Made by a program: the position numbers and the translations under genes. Source: Acidisoma sp. PAMC 29798 (GTDB lineage Bacteria > Pseudomonadota > Alphaproteobacteria > Acetobacterales > Acetobacteraceae). Taken from it: 64,000 nucleotides of DNA. The stretch lies in NCBI RefSeq assembly GCF_030252425.1, contig NZ_CP126994.1, positions 124,001-188,000 of the forward strand, written 5' to 3'. Positions 17,515 through 26,400 of the stretch are shown in pieces. Under the pieces are notes generated by a model. The model did no database searches. It was given only the letters and a program-made list of their open reading frames with translations, and had not been told where the DNA came from. Within the stretch, counting starts at the first letter, position 1. Each line of letters starts with the position of its first letter.

Positions 17515-18753
17515 CTACAGAAAAAGCCCCGCCAGGGCCAAAACGAGCGCGGGCGGCATGACGATGGCGCCGCGCCTCAGGAAGGCCCCGAAGCTCACAT
17601 CCGCCCCCTCCCGCCGGATCGCCGTCAGCCATAGGATTGTCGCGAGCGACCCGGTGATCGACAGATTTGGGCCAAGATCGACACCCACCAGCAGCGCGTC
17701 TGTCACCGTCTGCGGCAGATGCCCGGCGGTTACGGTCTGGCTGGCGATCAGCCCGGCCGGCAGGTTGTTCATGATGTTGCAGACCAGGGCGACTGCAATG
17801 CCTGCGCCCCAGGCGGTCGCCTGAGCGGAATGCTGCGCCTGAGCCTGCAGCCAGCCGGCGAGGGCCGCGATGACGCCGGTATGCCCCAGACCCTCGACCA
17901 GCACGAACAGCCCCGCGACCAGTGGCAGCACCAGCCAGGAGACACCACGCAGCGTCGCCCATGGCGTCTCGCGCTTGCGCCACAGCACGAAACCCGCCGT
18001 CGCCACGCCCGCCAGCGCCGTCGGGGGGCCGAGCGACACATCGGCCGCCGAGGCCGTGAGCAACACCACCGCCGTCAGGCCGATGCCGATGGCGGCCGTC
18101 AGCCCGCCCTGGGAAAGGGGCGGCTGCGGGATGTCAGAGGTGATTCTGACGGCAAGATTTCGTCGCTCGATCAGCAAAAGAGCCGCGAGCGTGGCACCGA
18201 CCGCCAAGGCCGAGGGCAGCAGGAAATGCGCCAGCCAGGAAAACAGCGGCGGCAGGTGATGGCCGTACAGCACTAGGTTGGCGGGGTTGGAGATGGGCAG
18301 AATGAAACTCGCCGCATTGGCGATGAAGGCGCAGATGAACAGACAAGGCAGCGGATCGGCCTTCGCACTGCGAGCGGCGGCGAAGACCGCGGGTGTTAGC
18401 ACCACGGCGGTCGCGTCATTCGATAGGAAGGCCGTCACGATGGTTCCGACGGCATAGATGAGCAGGAAAAGCCGCTGCGCGGAGCCCTTGGACTGGCGGA
18501 CGGCGAAGGCCGCCAACCAGTCAAACAGGCCTTCGCGTCGGGCAATTTCGCTCAAAAGCATCATGCCAATGAGGAACAAATACACGTCGGTGCCGCGCCC
18601 AACCGCTTCGGCGGCGGCGCGCCATGGCAGCAGGCCGCCGATGACCAGGATCACGGCGCCCGCCACCGCCCAGACCGCTTCAGGCAGGCGCCAGGGGCGG
18701 ATGATGACTCCGGCTGTCGCGACGATCACGACGAGCCAGGTCAGCCAGGCCAC
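17515..18753 (-). CDS. ArsB/NhaD-superfamily anion permease
   Basis: A 412-residue membrane protein with 10-12 helices and the ArsB-type signatures FLSNDATAVVLTPAVF, ANAASFILPISNPANLVLY, CNIMNNLPAGLIAS and GPNLSITGSLATILWL. ArsB extrudes arsenite, but this gene starts five bases after cysI and no arsR or arsC is present. A role in moving sulfite, sulfide or another oxyanion is therefore as likely as arsenite export. The family call is firm; the substrate is not. Confidence 0.85.
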   Translation of the reverse strand: MAWLTWLVVIVATAGVIIRPWRLPEAVWAVAGAVILVIGGLLPWRAAAEAVGRGTDVYLFLIGMMLLSEIARREGLFDWLAAFAVRQSKGSAQRLFLLIYAVGTIVTAFLSNDATAVVLTPAVFAAARSAKADPLPCLFICAFIANAASFILPISNPANLVLYGHHLPPLFSWLAHFLLPSALAVGATLAALLLIERRNLAVRITSDIPQPPLSQGGLTAAIGIGLTAVVLLTASAADVSLGPPTALAGVATAGFVLWRKRETPWATLRGVSWLVLPLVAGLFVLVEGLGHTGVIAALAGWLQAQAQHSAQATAWGAGIAVALVCNIMNNLPAGLIASQTVTAGHLPQTVTDALLVGVDLGPNLSITGSLATILWLTAIRREGADVSFGAFLRRGAIVMPPALVLALAGLFL

Positions 18754-18758
18754 AGGCG

Positions 18759-20483
18759 CTAGGACGTGATGTCGGCGTGGAAGGTGTTGCCCGCCGTGGT
18801 CGGCTTGATGTGGCCGGCACGAATGACGAAGTCGCCGAAGCTTTCCTCCTCCTCGCGCGCTTCTGCATACTCGCGGAACAGCGGCCCGAGGGCGCCGAGG
18901 ATCGCGTCATGCCCAATATCGGGTCGATACAGCTTGTTCAGCCGCTCGCCCGCGAAGCTGCCGCCCAGATAGAGGTTGTAGGTGCCCGGACCACGGCCGA
19001 CGAAGGCGATCTCGGCGAGATAGGGCCGCGCACATCCATTCGGGCAGCCGGTCATGCGAATGACGATCTCATCCTGCCGCAGGCCCGCCGCGTCCAGCGC
19101 GCCTTCCAGCGCGGTGAGCAGTTCGGGCATGTAGCGCTCGCTCTCGGCGAGGGCGAGGCCGCAGGTCGGCAGCGCGACACAGGCCATGGCATTGCGCCGC
19201 AATCCGCTATCGGCACTCGTCGCCATGCCGTGTTCGGCGAGCAGGGCTTCCACCGCCGGCTTCTGCGCAGTCGAAATATTCGCGACCATGAGGTTCTGGT
19301 TGGGCGACAGGATGATCACGCCCTCACTGCCCTCCAGCATACGCGCGATTTCGCGCATACCGGTTTGCAGCCGCTTCTCCGGCCAATCCTTCACGCGTCC
19401 GCTTTCGATAAACAGCGTGACATGCCAGCGGCCGTCATCGCCCTCGGTCCATCCATAGCGGTCACCGCGCCCGGCGAAGACCGGCACATGCGCCGCGCCG
19501 AGCGAATAGCCGAGATGGCGCTCCACCTCCGACCGAAACAGGTCGAGGCCCATCGTCTCGATGGTGTATTTCAGCCGTGCATGCTTGCGGACCGAGCGGT
19601 TGCCATTATCGCGCTGCACGATCACCACTTTCTCCGCGACTTCGACCGCCTGTTCGGTGGTGCAGAAGCCGAGGTGGTCGGCGGTGCGAGGGAAGGTGTC
19701 GGGCTCGCCATGCGTCATGCCCATGCCGCCGCCGACCAAAACGTCCCAGCCTTTGATGACGCCGTTATCCAGCACTGCGACGAAGGACAGGTCGTGGGCG
19801 TAGACATCGACATCGTTTTGCGGCGGCACGGCGACGGTGATCTTGAACTTCCGGGGCAGATAGGTGCGGCCGTAGATCGGCTCCTCGACCACCTCATCCG
19901 CACCCGCGACCTTTTCGCCATCCACCCAGATCTCGTGATAGGCGCTGGTCTTGGGTGTCAGGTGGTCGCTGATATCCTGGCTGAGCTTCAGCGCCGCCGC
20001 GTGAATGGCACTTTGATAGGGGTTTACGGCGCACATGACGTTGCGATTGACATCGCCGCAGGCAGCGAGCGTGTCGAGCAGCGCCGTGTTGATGCTGTTG
20101 ATGGCCGGCCGCAGGTTGCTTTTAATGATGCCGTGGAACTGAATTGCCTGGCGCGTGGTGATGCGCAGCGTGCCGTTGGCGCGCTCCTCGGCAATATCGT
20201 CCAGCGCCAGCCACTGCGCCGGCGTCATCTGCCCACCGGGCACGCGCACGCGCGCCATGAAGCTGAAGGCCTTCTCCATCTTCTTGCGCCCACGTTCGGC
20301 GCGGATGTCGCGATCGTCCTGCTGATAGATGCCGTGGAACTTCGTAAGCTGCGTGTCATCTTCGGCGAGCTGGCCGGTGATGACGTCATTCAGGCCCTCG
20401 GCGATGCCACCGCGCAAGCCACGGCTGGCTTCCTTGATGCCCTCGTTGCGGGAAAGCGACGGTCTGTCGGTCGTATCGGCCAT
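18759..20483 (-). CDS. cysI: Sulfite reductase (NADPH) haemoprotein subunit
   Basis: Reduces sulfite to sulfide with six electrons from the flavoprotein partner. From ATG 20483 it has 574 residues with paired ferredoxin-like and siroheme domains. The [4Fe-4S]/siroheme cysteines are in CVALPTCGLALAE and MTGCPNGCARPY in the last third. The NGTLRITTRQAIQFHG stretch near residue 115 is also typical. It lies ten bases after cysJ. Confidence 0.95.
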   Translation of the reverse strand: MADTTDRPSLSRNEGIKEASRGLRGGIAEGLNDVITGQLAEDDTQLTKFHGIYQQDDRDIRAERGRKKMEKAFSFMARVRVPGGQMTPAQWLALDDIAEERANGTLRITTRQAIQFHGIIKSNLRPAINSINTALLDTLAACGDVNRNVMCAVNPYQSAIHAAALKLSQDISDHLTPKTSAYHEIWVDGEKVAGADEVVEEPIYGRTYLPRKFKITVAVPPQNDVDVYAHDLSFVAVLDNGVIKGWDVLVGGGMGMTHGEPDTFPRTADHLGFCTTEQAVEVAEKVVIVQRDNGNRSVRKHARLKYTIETMGLDLFRSEVERHLGYSLGAAHVPVFAGRGDRYGWTEGDDGRWHVTLFIESGRVKDWPEKRLQTGMREIARMLEGSEGVIILSPNQNLMVANISTAQKPAVEALLAEHGMATSADSGLRRNAMACVALPTCGLALAESERYMPELLTALEGALDAAGLRQDEIVIRMTGCPNGCARPYLAEIAFVGRGPGTYNLYLGGSFAGERLNKLYRPDIGHDAILGALGPLFREYAEAREEEESFGDFVIRAGHIKPTTAGNTFHADITS

Positions 20484-20493
20484 GATCTGAACC

Positions 20494-22287
20494 TCAGTAA
20501 ACGTCGCGGAGGTAGCGGTTGTCGCGTCGCAGGCTATCGAGCTTGGCGGTCGCCGCCACTTCGTCACCACCGCTCTGGTCGGCAATGGCGCGAATGAGGG
20601 CGGTGTGGACGTCCTTCGCCATGGCATTGGCGTCACCGCAGACATAGAGGGCGGCGCCGTCCTCGATCCAACGGAACAGTTCGGCGCGCTGCTCCCAGAT
20701 GCGATGCTGGACATAGATTTTCTCGCGCTGATCGCGGGAGAAGGCAGTATCGATGCGCGTCAGCAGGCCCGATGCTTTACAATCCTGCCATTCAAGCTGG
20801 TAGAGAAAATCATTGGTGAAGTGGCGGTTGCCAAAGAACAGCCAGTTGCGGCCGGTGGCACCGGACGCCTCGCGCTGCTGCATGAAGGCGCGGAAGGGGG
20901 CGACGCCCGTGCCCGGTCCGATCATGATCACGGCGCGATCCGGGTCGGCCGGCAGGCGGAAATGCGCATTCGGCTTCAGATAGACCTTCAGCGTCTCTCC
21001 CGCCTTGCGGCGTTCAGCCAGATCGACGGAGGCGACGCCGGCGCGCGTGCGGCCATGGGTCTCATAGCGCACGGCGGAAACCAGGAGATGCGCCTCCTCC
21101 TCGGCATAGAGCCGGCTGGAGGCGATGGAATACAGTCGGCCGGGCAGAGACCGCAGCAGGCCGGTGAGTTGGCCCGCGTCGAGTTTCATCGGGGCCGTTT
21201 CCAGCAAGTCGATGACATGGCGGCCCGGCAGCCAGGCCTTCAAAGCATCCGCATCGGCAAGCAGCGCGTTCAGCCTGCTGCTGTAGGTCAACTTGGCATA
21301 GGCCTCGATCTGCGGCCGCGTGAGGGTCGTGATGTCCTGCGCTTCGATCAGTGCCGTGCGCATCTCGGCGTTTCCGGCCAGACCGGTCACGCCGAGAATT
21401 TCATCGACGAGGACAGGATCGTTCTGCGGCACGACACCCAGCGCGTCACCCGGCTCATGGGCGAGGCCGGAGCCTTCCAGAGACAGCTCGATATGGAAGG
21501 TCTCGCTGGAGGAGCCGCTGCCATTGAGGTTGATCAGCTCGCGGATTTCCGCCTCGAAGGGGTGGTTGCGGGTATAGGCGGGCTCGGCATCGTCATCGTC
21601 GTCCAGGCTCGCGGGCGCGGCGCGCGCGAAATCGACATGGATGACTGCGCCATCTGTCTCCTGTTTCAGGAGGTCGAGGCTGGATTTGATCCAGGCAGTC
21701 GCCGGCGCGTCGTAATCCACGTCGCATTCCACGACAGGAGCGAGCCGCGTGCCGCCGAGTGCGGCGATGCGGGCGTCAAAGTCGCGCCCCGTCGAGCAGA
21801 AATTGACATAGGCCCGGTCGCCCAGCGCCAGGACGCTGAAGCGCGTCTTGTCGAAACGCGCCGCATCCGGCGCCATCAGGGCCTGATGAAAATCGATGGC
21901 GCGCTGCGGTGGGTCACCCTCGCCCCAGGTGCTGGCGATCATCAGCAGGTTTTCGGCTTTCGCCGCCTCTGCCACGGTGATCGTCGCGACATCTGCGACG
22001 CGGGGCGCGAAGCCCATCTTCTGCGCCGCCTTGCGAACGGTCGCCGCGAGCGTCTCCGCATTTCCCGATTCGGTCGCGAACAGAATGAGCAGCGGGACCT
22101 TCTTGGCAGGGGCAGTTGCCGCCGCTGGCGCGATACCGGCGGCGCCGGTCGCGGCTTGATAGCCGGCCAGGAAGCCGCTCAGCCAGGTCCGCTGCTCCGG
22201 CGTCGTCTTGGCAAAGACGCCATTGAGAGCCGCAATCTCCTCCGGTCGGAAGGGCGCGGTAGGGGGCAGTTGGGGCAGGCTGGCCAT
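20494..22287 (-). CDS. cysJ: Sulfite reductase (NADPH) flavoprotein subunit
   Basis: Passes electrons from NADPH through FAD and FMN to CysI. About 597 residues: an N-terminal helix, a flavodoxin domain (LILFATESGNAETLA, then IASTWGEGDPPQ), an FAD-binding module with GRLYSIASS and an NADP domain with MIGPGTGVAPFRAFMQQR ending in LRRDNRYLRDVY. ATG 22287 is used; a GTG at 22302 forming a GTGA overlap with the upstream stop is an alternative giving five more residues. Confidence 0.94.
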   Translation of the reverse strand: MASLPQLPPTAPFRPEEIAALNGVFAKTTPEQRTWLSGFLAGYQAATGAAGIAPAAATAPAKKVPLLILFATESGNAETLAATVRKAAQKMGFAPRVADVATITVAEAAKAENLLMIASTWGEGDPPQRAIDFHQALMAPDAARFDKTRFSVLALGDRAYVNFCSTGRDFDARIAALGGTRLAPVVECDVDYDAPATAWIKSSLDLLKQETDGAVIHVDFARAAPASLDDDDDAEPAYTRNHPFEAEIRELINLNGSGSSSETFHIELSLEGSGLAHEPGDALGVVPQNDPVLVDEILGVTGLAGNAEMRTALIEAQDITTLTRPQIEAYAKLTYSSRLNALLADADALKAWLPGRHVIDLLETAPMKLDAGQLTGLLRSLPGRLYSIASSRLYAEEEAHLLVSAVRYETHGRTRAGVASVDLAERRKAGETLKVYLKPNAHFRLPADPDRAVIMIGPGTGVAPFRAFMQQREASGATGRNWLFFGNRHFTNDFLYQLEWQDCKASGLLTRIDTAFSRDQREKIYVQHRIWEQRAELFRWIEDGAALYVCGDANAMAKDVHTALIRAIADQSGGDEVAATAKLDSLRRDNRYLRDVY

Positions 22288-22298
22288 GGTTGCTCGTG

Positions 22299-22880
22299 TC
22301 ACTCTTCGTTCGCGCCCGGCTCATCAAGCCAGCCGTTCTGCTTCACCAATGCACGGGTCTTGGCGGCGAGTATCGGCAAATCATGCCCCTCGCGCCGCCA
22401 TATGTCCCGATTGCGGCTGATTTCCTCCAGCCTGTCGCCCCATTCCGAACCATATTCGCGGGCGAGGCGCGCGCGAATGGTTTGGGCAAGGCCAGGGCTT
22501 TTGCCACCGGTCGAGACGGTCATCAATAATGCTCCACGCCGCAGCTCGGAGGTATTGTGGAAGAAGCAATGCTCCCGCCGGTCTTCGACATTGACCAGAA
22601 CCTTGTGCCGTCTTGCCTGACGTCCGAGGGCGGCGGCTTCGGCATCGGGGATGCCCACGACCCAAAGCACATCGATCTCCGCCAGGGCCGCGTCATCCGG
22701 TGGGCCCAGCCGGTAGCGGTCGCCGGCCTCTGCCTGCAAGGCCGGGTCGGCTTCGTCACAGAAGCAAAGGGCCGATGCGGCCCCGCCTTCGACCAGCAGT
22801 CGCCACCGGCGCAGCGCCGCCGCGCCATGACCAGCCAGGGCCAGTCGCAGCGCCTGGGGATCAAGCGAAACAGGAATCAT
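22299..22880 (-). CDS. Precorrin-2 dehydrogenase/sirohydrochlorin ferrochelatase
   Basis: A 193-residue protein matching the N-terminal half of CysG (Met8-like), which makes siroheme from precorrin-2 for the adjacent sulfite reductase. Visible features are VNVEDRREHCFFHNTSELRRGAL-type residues (about 95-117), STGGKSPGLAQTIRARLA and a short C-terminal helical domain. The NAD-binding glycine loop is degenerate (LAGHGAAALRRW instead of a GGG motif). The methyltransferase half of CysG is absent here. First gene of the siroheme-cysJ-cysI operon. Confidence 0.85.
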   Translation of the reverse strand: MIPVSLDPQALRLALAGHGAAALRRWRLLVEGGAASALCFCDEADPALQAEAGDRYRLGPPDDAALAEIDVLWVVGIPDAEAAALGRQARRHKVLVNVEDRREHCFFHNTSELRRGALLMTVSTGGKSPGLAQTIRARLAREYGSEWGDRLEEISRNRDIWRREGHDLPILAAKTRALVKQNGWLDEPGANEE

Positions 22881-22982
22881 GCGGCGTCATAAAGGAGATT
22901 TTGCCGCGTGCCACAAGCGCCGTCGCGGTTTCAGAATAAACATCCCCGCGAGGTCCCGGCCGAAGATGAAAACCCTACGGTC

Positions 22983-24026
22983 CTAGGAGGATGAGGGGGC
23001 TTCCGCCTCCGCGGCGGCAGGCTCGGTTTGCGTCTGCGTCGGGGGTGCGACTGGTTCGGCGTTCGGTCGCCAATCGCGGAAGAAGGCGGTGCCGATATCG
23101 GCCGCGAGGGCGATCAGGTCGCGTTGCAGGCGGTCAAGGAAATCGTGCAGCCCCTCATGCACTAGCTCCTCCGACCGGAAATCACGCAGGGCGGCACGGA
23201 CTTCCTCGATCTGCTCCAGCGCCGTCAATGTGCCGCGCAGGTTGTAGCTCGTGCGGAGCTGCGTCAGATGCCATTCCGCCTGGCTGACGCACAGAAGAAC
23301 GCTGCGCGGGAAGCTCGCATCGGCCAGAAGAAAGGAACAGACGTCGCTGGGCCCGAAATCGACCGGGGCGACCCGGCGGAAGGCGTGGTAACCAGCCACG
23401 GCGCGCAGGATGCCGCCCCATTGCGTCCGCTCCTCCTGCCGCTTCTCTTCCTGGCCGCGCGGCGCAAGGCGATGGAACTTGATGTCGAGCAGGCGCGTGG
23501 TCTGGTCGGCGCGCTCGATCAGCCGGCCGATTTCGTAGAAATGCCAGCCCTGGTCGCGGAACAGCGTACCTTCAGTGATGCCGGTATGGGTCTGCACGCC
23601 TTCCTTGATGCGCGAGCAGAGGCGGGACAGGCTGTCGCCGCTCAACTCATCCTCCTGCACCAGGGCGAGGTCGCGGTGGAACACATTGAGGTGCTTCCAC
23701 ATCTCGGTGCTGATCAGCGGCCGCAAGGTCCGCGCATTGGTTCGCGCGCCCTCGATCGAGCCATAGATGGAATTCGGATTGTCACGAGCAAGCAGGTAGT
23801 AATGCTTCACGGTCTCCGGGTCAGGCGTGCCGTATTTCTTGGCGAAATCAGCCTCATCGGCATGGATGCGGATCAGCGCATCCCAAGCCTCCGTCTCGAA
23901 GCCCGGGCTCTCGAAGGTCTGCGTCACATCGATCAGGCGCGCCAGATTCTCCAGGCGCTCCATATAGCGCGCCATCCAGAACAGGCTTTCGGCATAGCGG
24001 GCGAGCAAAGGGCCGTTCTGGTTCAT
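22983..24026 (-). CDS. Alpha-E domain-containing protein (DUF403)
   Basis: A 347-residue all-helical protein opening with LLARYAESLFWMARYMERLENLARLID, the alpha-E signature. The conserved Arg/Glu helices continue through LSRLCSRIKEGVQTHTG, and a proline/glutamate-rich tail (last about 25 residues) is probably disordered. Alpha-E proteins are found with circularly permuted ATP-grasp enzymes in predicted peptide-ligation systems; their biochemical role is unproven. The start overlaps the ATP-grasp gene as ATGA. Confidence 0.9.
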   Translation of the reverse strand: MNQNGPLLARYAESLFWMARYMERLENLARLIDVTQTFESPGFETEAWDALIRIHADEADFAKKYGTPDPETVKHYYLLARDNPNSIYGSIEGARTNARTLRPLISTEMWKHLNVFHRDLALVQEDELSGDSLSRLCSRIKEGVQTHTGITEGTLFRDQGWHFYEIGRLIERADQTTRLLDIKFHRLAPRGQEEKRQEERTQWGGILRAVAGYHAFRRVAPVDFGPSDVCSFLLADASFPRSVLLCVSQAEWHLTQLRTSYNLRGTLTALEQIEEVRAALRDFRSEELVHEGLHDFLDRLQRDLIALAADIGTAFFRDWRPNAEPVAPPTQTQTEPAAAEAEAPSSS

Positions 24027-25486
24027 CGCCGGCTATCCTCGGCCAGCACCCAGGTATCTTTCGAGCCGCCGCCCTGGGACGAATTCACGATCAAGCTGCC
24101 AGATTTGAGCGCCACACGAGACAGGCCGCCCGGCAGCACCCAGGTGCTGCGGCCGGTGACGGCAAAAGGGCGAAGGTCGAGATGGCGCGGGCGAATGCCC
24201 TCATCGGTCAGCGTCGGTCCGACCGATAGCCCGATCATCGGCTGGCTGATCCAATTCGACGGATTGGCAATCAGGGCGGCACGCGCATCATCCAGTTCGG
24301 TCTTGCTGGCACGCGGCCCGATGGTGATGCCATAGCCACCGGACTCGCCGACCGGCTTGGTCACCAATTCGTGCAGATGATCGAGCGTATAGGCGAGGCC
24401 CTCAGCTTCCCGACAGATATGGGTCTGCACATTGGCCAGGATCGGCTCCTGGTCGAGGTAATATTTGATGATGCGCGGCATGTAGGCATAGACGGCCTTG
24501 TCATCCGCAACGCCTGTGCCGACCGCATTGGCGAGGGCGACATTGCCCTTGCGCCAGGCCTGGATCAGGCCCGGAACGCCGAGCATGCTATCCGGCCGGA
24601 AGACGGTCGGATCGAGGAAATCATCGCCCAGGCGCCGGTAGATGGAATGGACAGCGCGCAGCCCGGCAGTGGTGCGCATGAACACGCGGTCGTTCTCGAC
24701 CGTCAGATCCGCGCCTTCGACCAGCGGCACGCCCATTTCACGCGCCAGGAAGACATGCTCGAAATAGGCCGAGTTGTAGATCCCGGGGGATAGCAGCACG
24801 ACCTGCGGGTCCAGCACGCTCTCGGGCGCAATTTCGGTCAGTGCCTCGCGCAGGCGGCGGCCGTAATCATCCACCGGCATGAGGGACATGCCCGCGAGCA
24901 GATCGGGGAAGGCGCGCCGCATCAGGTGGCGGTTCTCGATGACGTAGGAGACGCCGGAGGGCGTCCGGGCATTGTCTTCCAGGACGCGAAACTCGCCTTC
25001 CTGGTCGCGGATGATGTCGATGCCGCAGATATGGACGTAGGTCCCGAATCGGACCGGGAAGCCTTCCATCTCAGGCCGGTAATTCGGATTTCCCAGGATC
25101 AGGTCCGCCGGCACGATGCCATCGCGGATGATGCGGCGTTCGTGGTAGATGTCACTGAGGAAGCAGTTTATGGCCGCGACGCGCTGCTGTACGCCGGTTT
25201 CCAGCTTGCGCCATTCCGCTGCGGTGATGATGCGGGGGATGCAATCGAACGGAAGAATGCGATCGATGGCGGTCGCCTCGGAATACACGGTGAACGTGAC
25301 GCCCAGGCTCATCAAATCGTTTTCGGCGGCCGTCGCGCGGGCGCGGAGCCCGTCAAGTCCGATGGCGCAGATACGGTCTCGTACCGTTTGTGCCGCGCCG
25401 TTATCGCCTGGGCGACCTGGTTGCAGCTCGCAGATATATGGGCCGGGGTCGCAGTCGCGAAAGAGATCCTGTGGAATTTCCGCCAT
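24023..25486 (-). CDS. Circularly permuted type 2 ATP-grasp protein (DUF404/DUF407)
   Basis: A 487-residue predicted carboxylate-amine ligase. Landmarks include FDCIPRIITAAEWRKLE, INCFLSDIYHERRI, CGIDIIRDQEGEFRVLEDNARTPSGVSYV-type residues (split over about 150-180) and VVLLSPGIYNSAYFEHVFLA. The C-terminal part holds ITIGPRASKTEL and TWVLPGGLSRVA. It acts with the alpha-E protein in a putative amide-ligation step of unknown substrate. The transglutaminase-like and protease genes often found beside this pair are missing here. Confidence 0.92.
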   Translation of the reverse strand: MAEIPQDLFRDCDPGPYICELQPGRPGDNGAAQTVRDRICAIGLDGLRARATAAENDLMSLGVTFTVYSEATAIDRILPFDCIPRIITAAEWRKLETGVQQRVAAINCFLSDIYHERRIIRDGIVPADLILGNPNYRPEMEGFPVRFGTYVHICGIDIIRDQEGEFRVLEDNARTPSGVSYVIENRHLMRRAFPDLLAGMSLMPVDDYGRRLREALTEIAPESVLDPQVVLLSPGIYNSAYFEHVFLAREMGVPLVEGADLTVENDRVFMRTTAGLRAVHSIYRRLGDDFLDPTVFRPDSMLGVPGLIQAWRKGNVALANAVGTGVADDKAVYAYMPRIIKYYLDQEPILANVQTHICREAEGLAYTLDHLHELVTKPVGESGGYGITIGPRASKTELDDARAALIANPSNWISQPMIGLSVGPTLTDEGIRPRHLDLRPFAVTGRSTWVLPGGLSRVALKSGSLIVNSSQGGGSKDTWVLAEDSRR

Positions 25487-25723
25487 CCCTGCACTAAAGA
25501 GGAGCCTCTTCGGCTATAGGGGTTTTGTTTGGCCTCTGCCAGTGGGTTGGAAACGCCTTCATGAGGCGACATCGATCCTGTCTGGCGCCCCGTCAAAACA
25601 CGTCGCTGTAGCAGAAATTTATTTGCAAATCCGTGGAATACAGGGTTTACCTCACACCGTTAACGACCCGGCAGCGGGTCGCGTCATCTCGCTTGATAAA
25701 CATTTAATGGCCCGGAGTTCACC
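25487..25723. promoter_or_regulatory. Divergent intergenic region
   Basis: This 237-base gap separates the ATP-grasp gene from the secreted-protein gene. It is more AT-rich than its neighbours, with a TTGATAAACATTTAA stretch at about 25692-25706 that could contribute to a promoter for the plus-strand gene. I see no conserved RNA or convincing palindrome. Confidence 0.4.
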
Positions 25724-26344
25724 ATGAGCCGCCTGTTCGCTGCCCTCACGGCCACTGTTCTCCTCGCTCCAAGCATCGCCCTGGCCGCTTGCCTGAAGCC
25801 AATCGAAGGCACGGCCCTCAACATGGCGGGGCTTAAAAGCCAGCTCATGGTGACCGCACTCTCCTGCGACACCCGGGACCGCTATAATGACTTCGTCATG
25901 ACCTTCCGGCCGACGCTGATGCGGCAGGATTCGGCTCTCAATTCCTATTTCCTGCATCACTACGGCCGCGGCTGGCGCTCGGAGCATGACGACTACATCA
26001 CGCAGCTCGCCAATGTGCAGTCTGAGAACGGGATCAAGCAGGGCACTTTGTTCTGCCAGCAGAATGTCGGTCTGTTCAATCAGGTTCTCTCGCTGAAGAC
26101 GGCGCAGCAGCTGACCGACTTCGCGGATGGCCAGCCGATGGTGCAGCCGATCACCTACGAAGTCTGCGGTGTGACGCGTAAGCACGTGTATCAGCCGCCC
26201 GTGCTGGTGCAGGCGGCCGCGACGCCCGCGACCCCCGTCGCTGGCCAGACCGTTGTCGCCCAGCAGTCCACCACGGCGGCGCCCGCTACGCAAAAGCGTG
26301 GCTTTTTCGGAAATATCGCACACGGCATCGGCGGCATCTTCTAA
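25724..26344 (+). CDS. Secreted protein of unknown function
   Basis: A 206-residue protein with a clear signal peptide (LFAALTATVLLAPSIALAA, cleavage about residue 22), so exported to the periplasm or beyond. The mature part has four scattered cysteines (one next to the cleavage site, then SCDTRD, LFCQQ and EVCGV), suggesting two disulfides. The last 55 residues are a low-complexity Ala/Pro/Thr/Gln tail ending in a glycine-rich GFFGNIAHGIGGIF. I do not recognise a family. It lies between the divergent alpha-E/ATP-grasp pair and ftsK. Confidence 0.85.
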   Translation: MSRLFAALTATVLLAPSIALAACLKPIEGTALNMAGLKSQLMVTALSCDTRDRYNDFVMTFRPTLMRQDSALNSYFLHHYGRGWRSEHDDYITQLANVQSENGIKQGTLFCQQNVGLFNQVLSLKTAQQLTDFADGQPMVQPITYEVCGVTRKHVYQPPVLVQAAATPATPVAGQTVVAQQSTTAAPATQKRGFFGNIAHGIGGIF

Positions 26345-26400
26345 TCTCCATCGGCGCGTCGGGCTTCGAGTCGCGGCCCGCGTCTCTGTGAAAGATCCCG

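Noticed and set aside
18777-20597. Very long open frame on plus opposite cysI
   Set aside because: It is antisense to a clearly conserved sulfite reductase gene, has no recognisable domain, and arises from high third-position GC.
20605-22620. Long open frame on plus opposite cysJ and the siroheme gene
   Set aside because: It spans two conserved minus-strand genes and shows no domain or ribosome site.
22881-22982. Sigma-54 promoter for the sulfite reductase operon (TGGCAC on minus)
   Set aside because: The TGGCAC is not followed by a correctly spaced TTGC, so the match is by chance.
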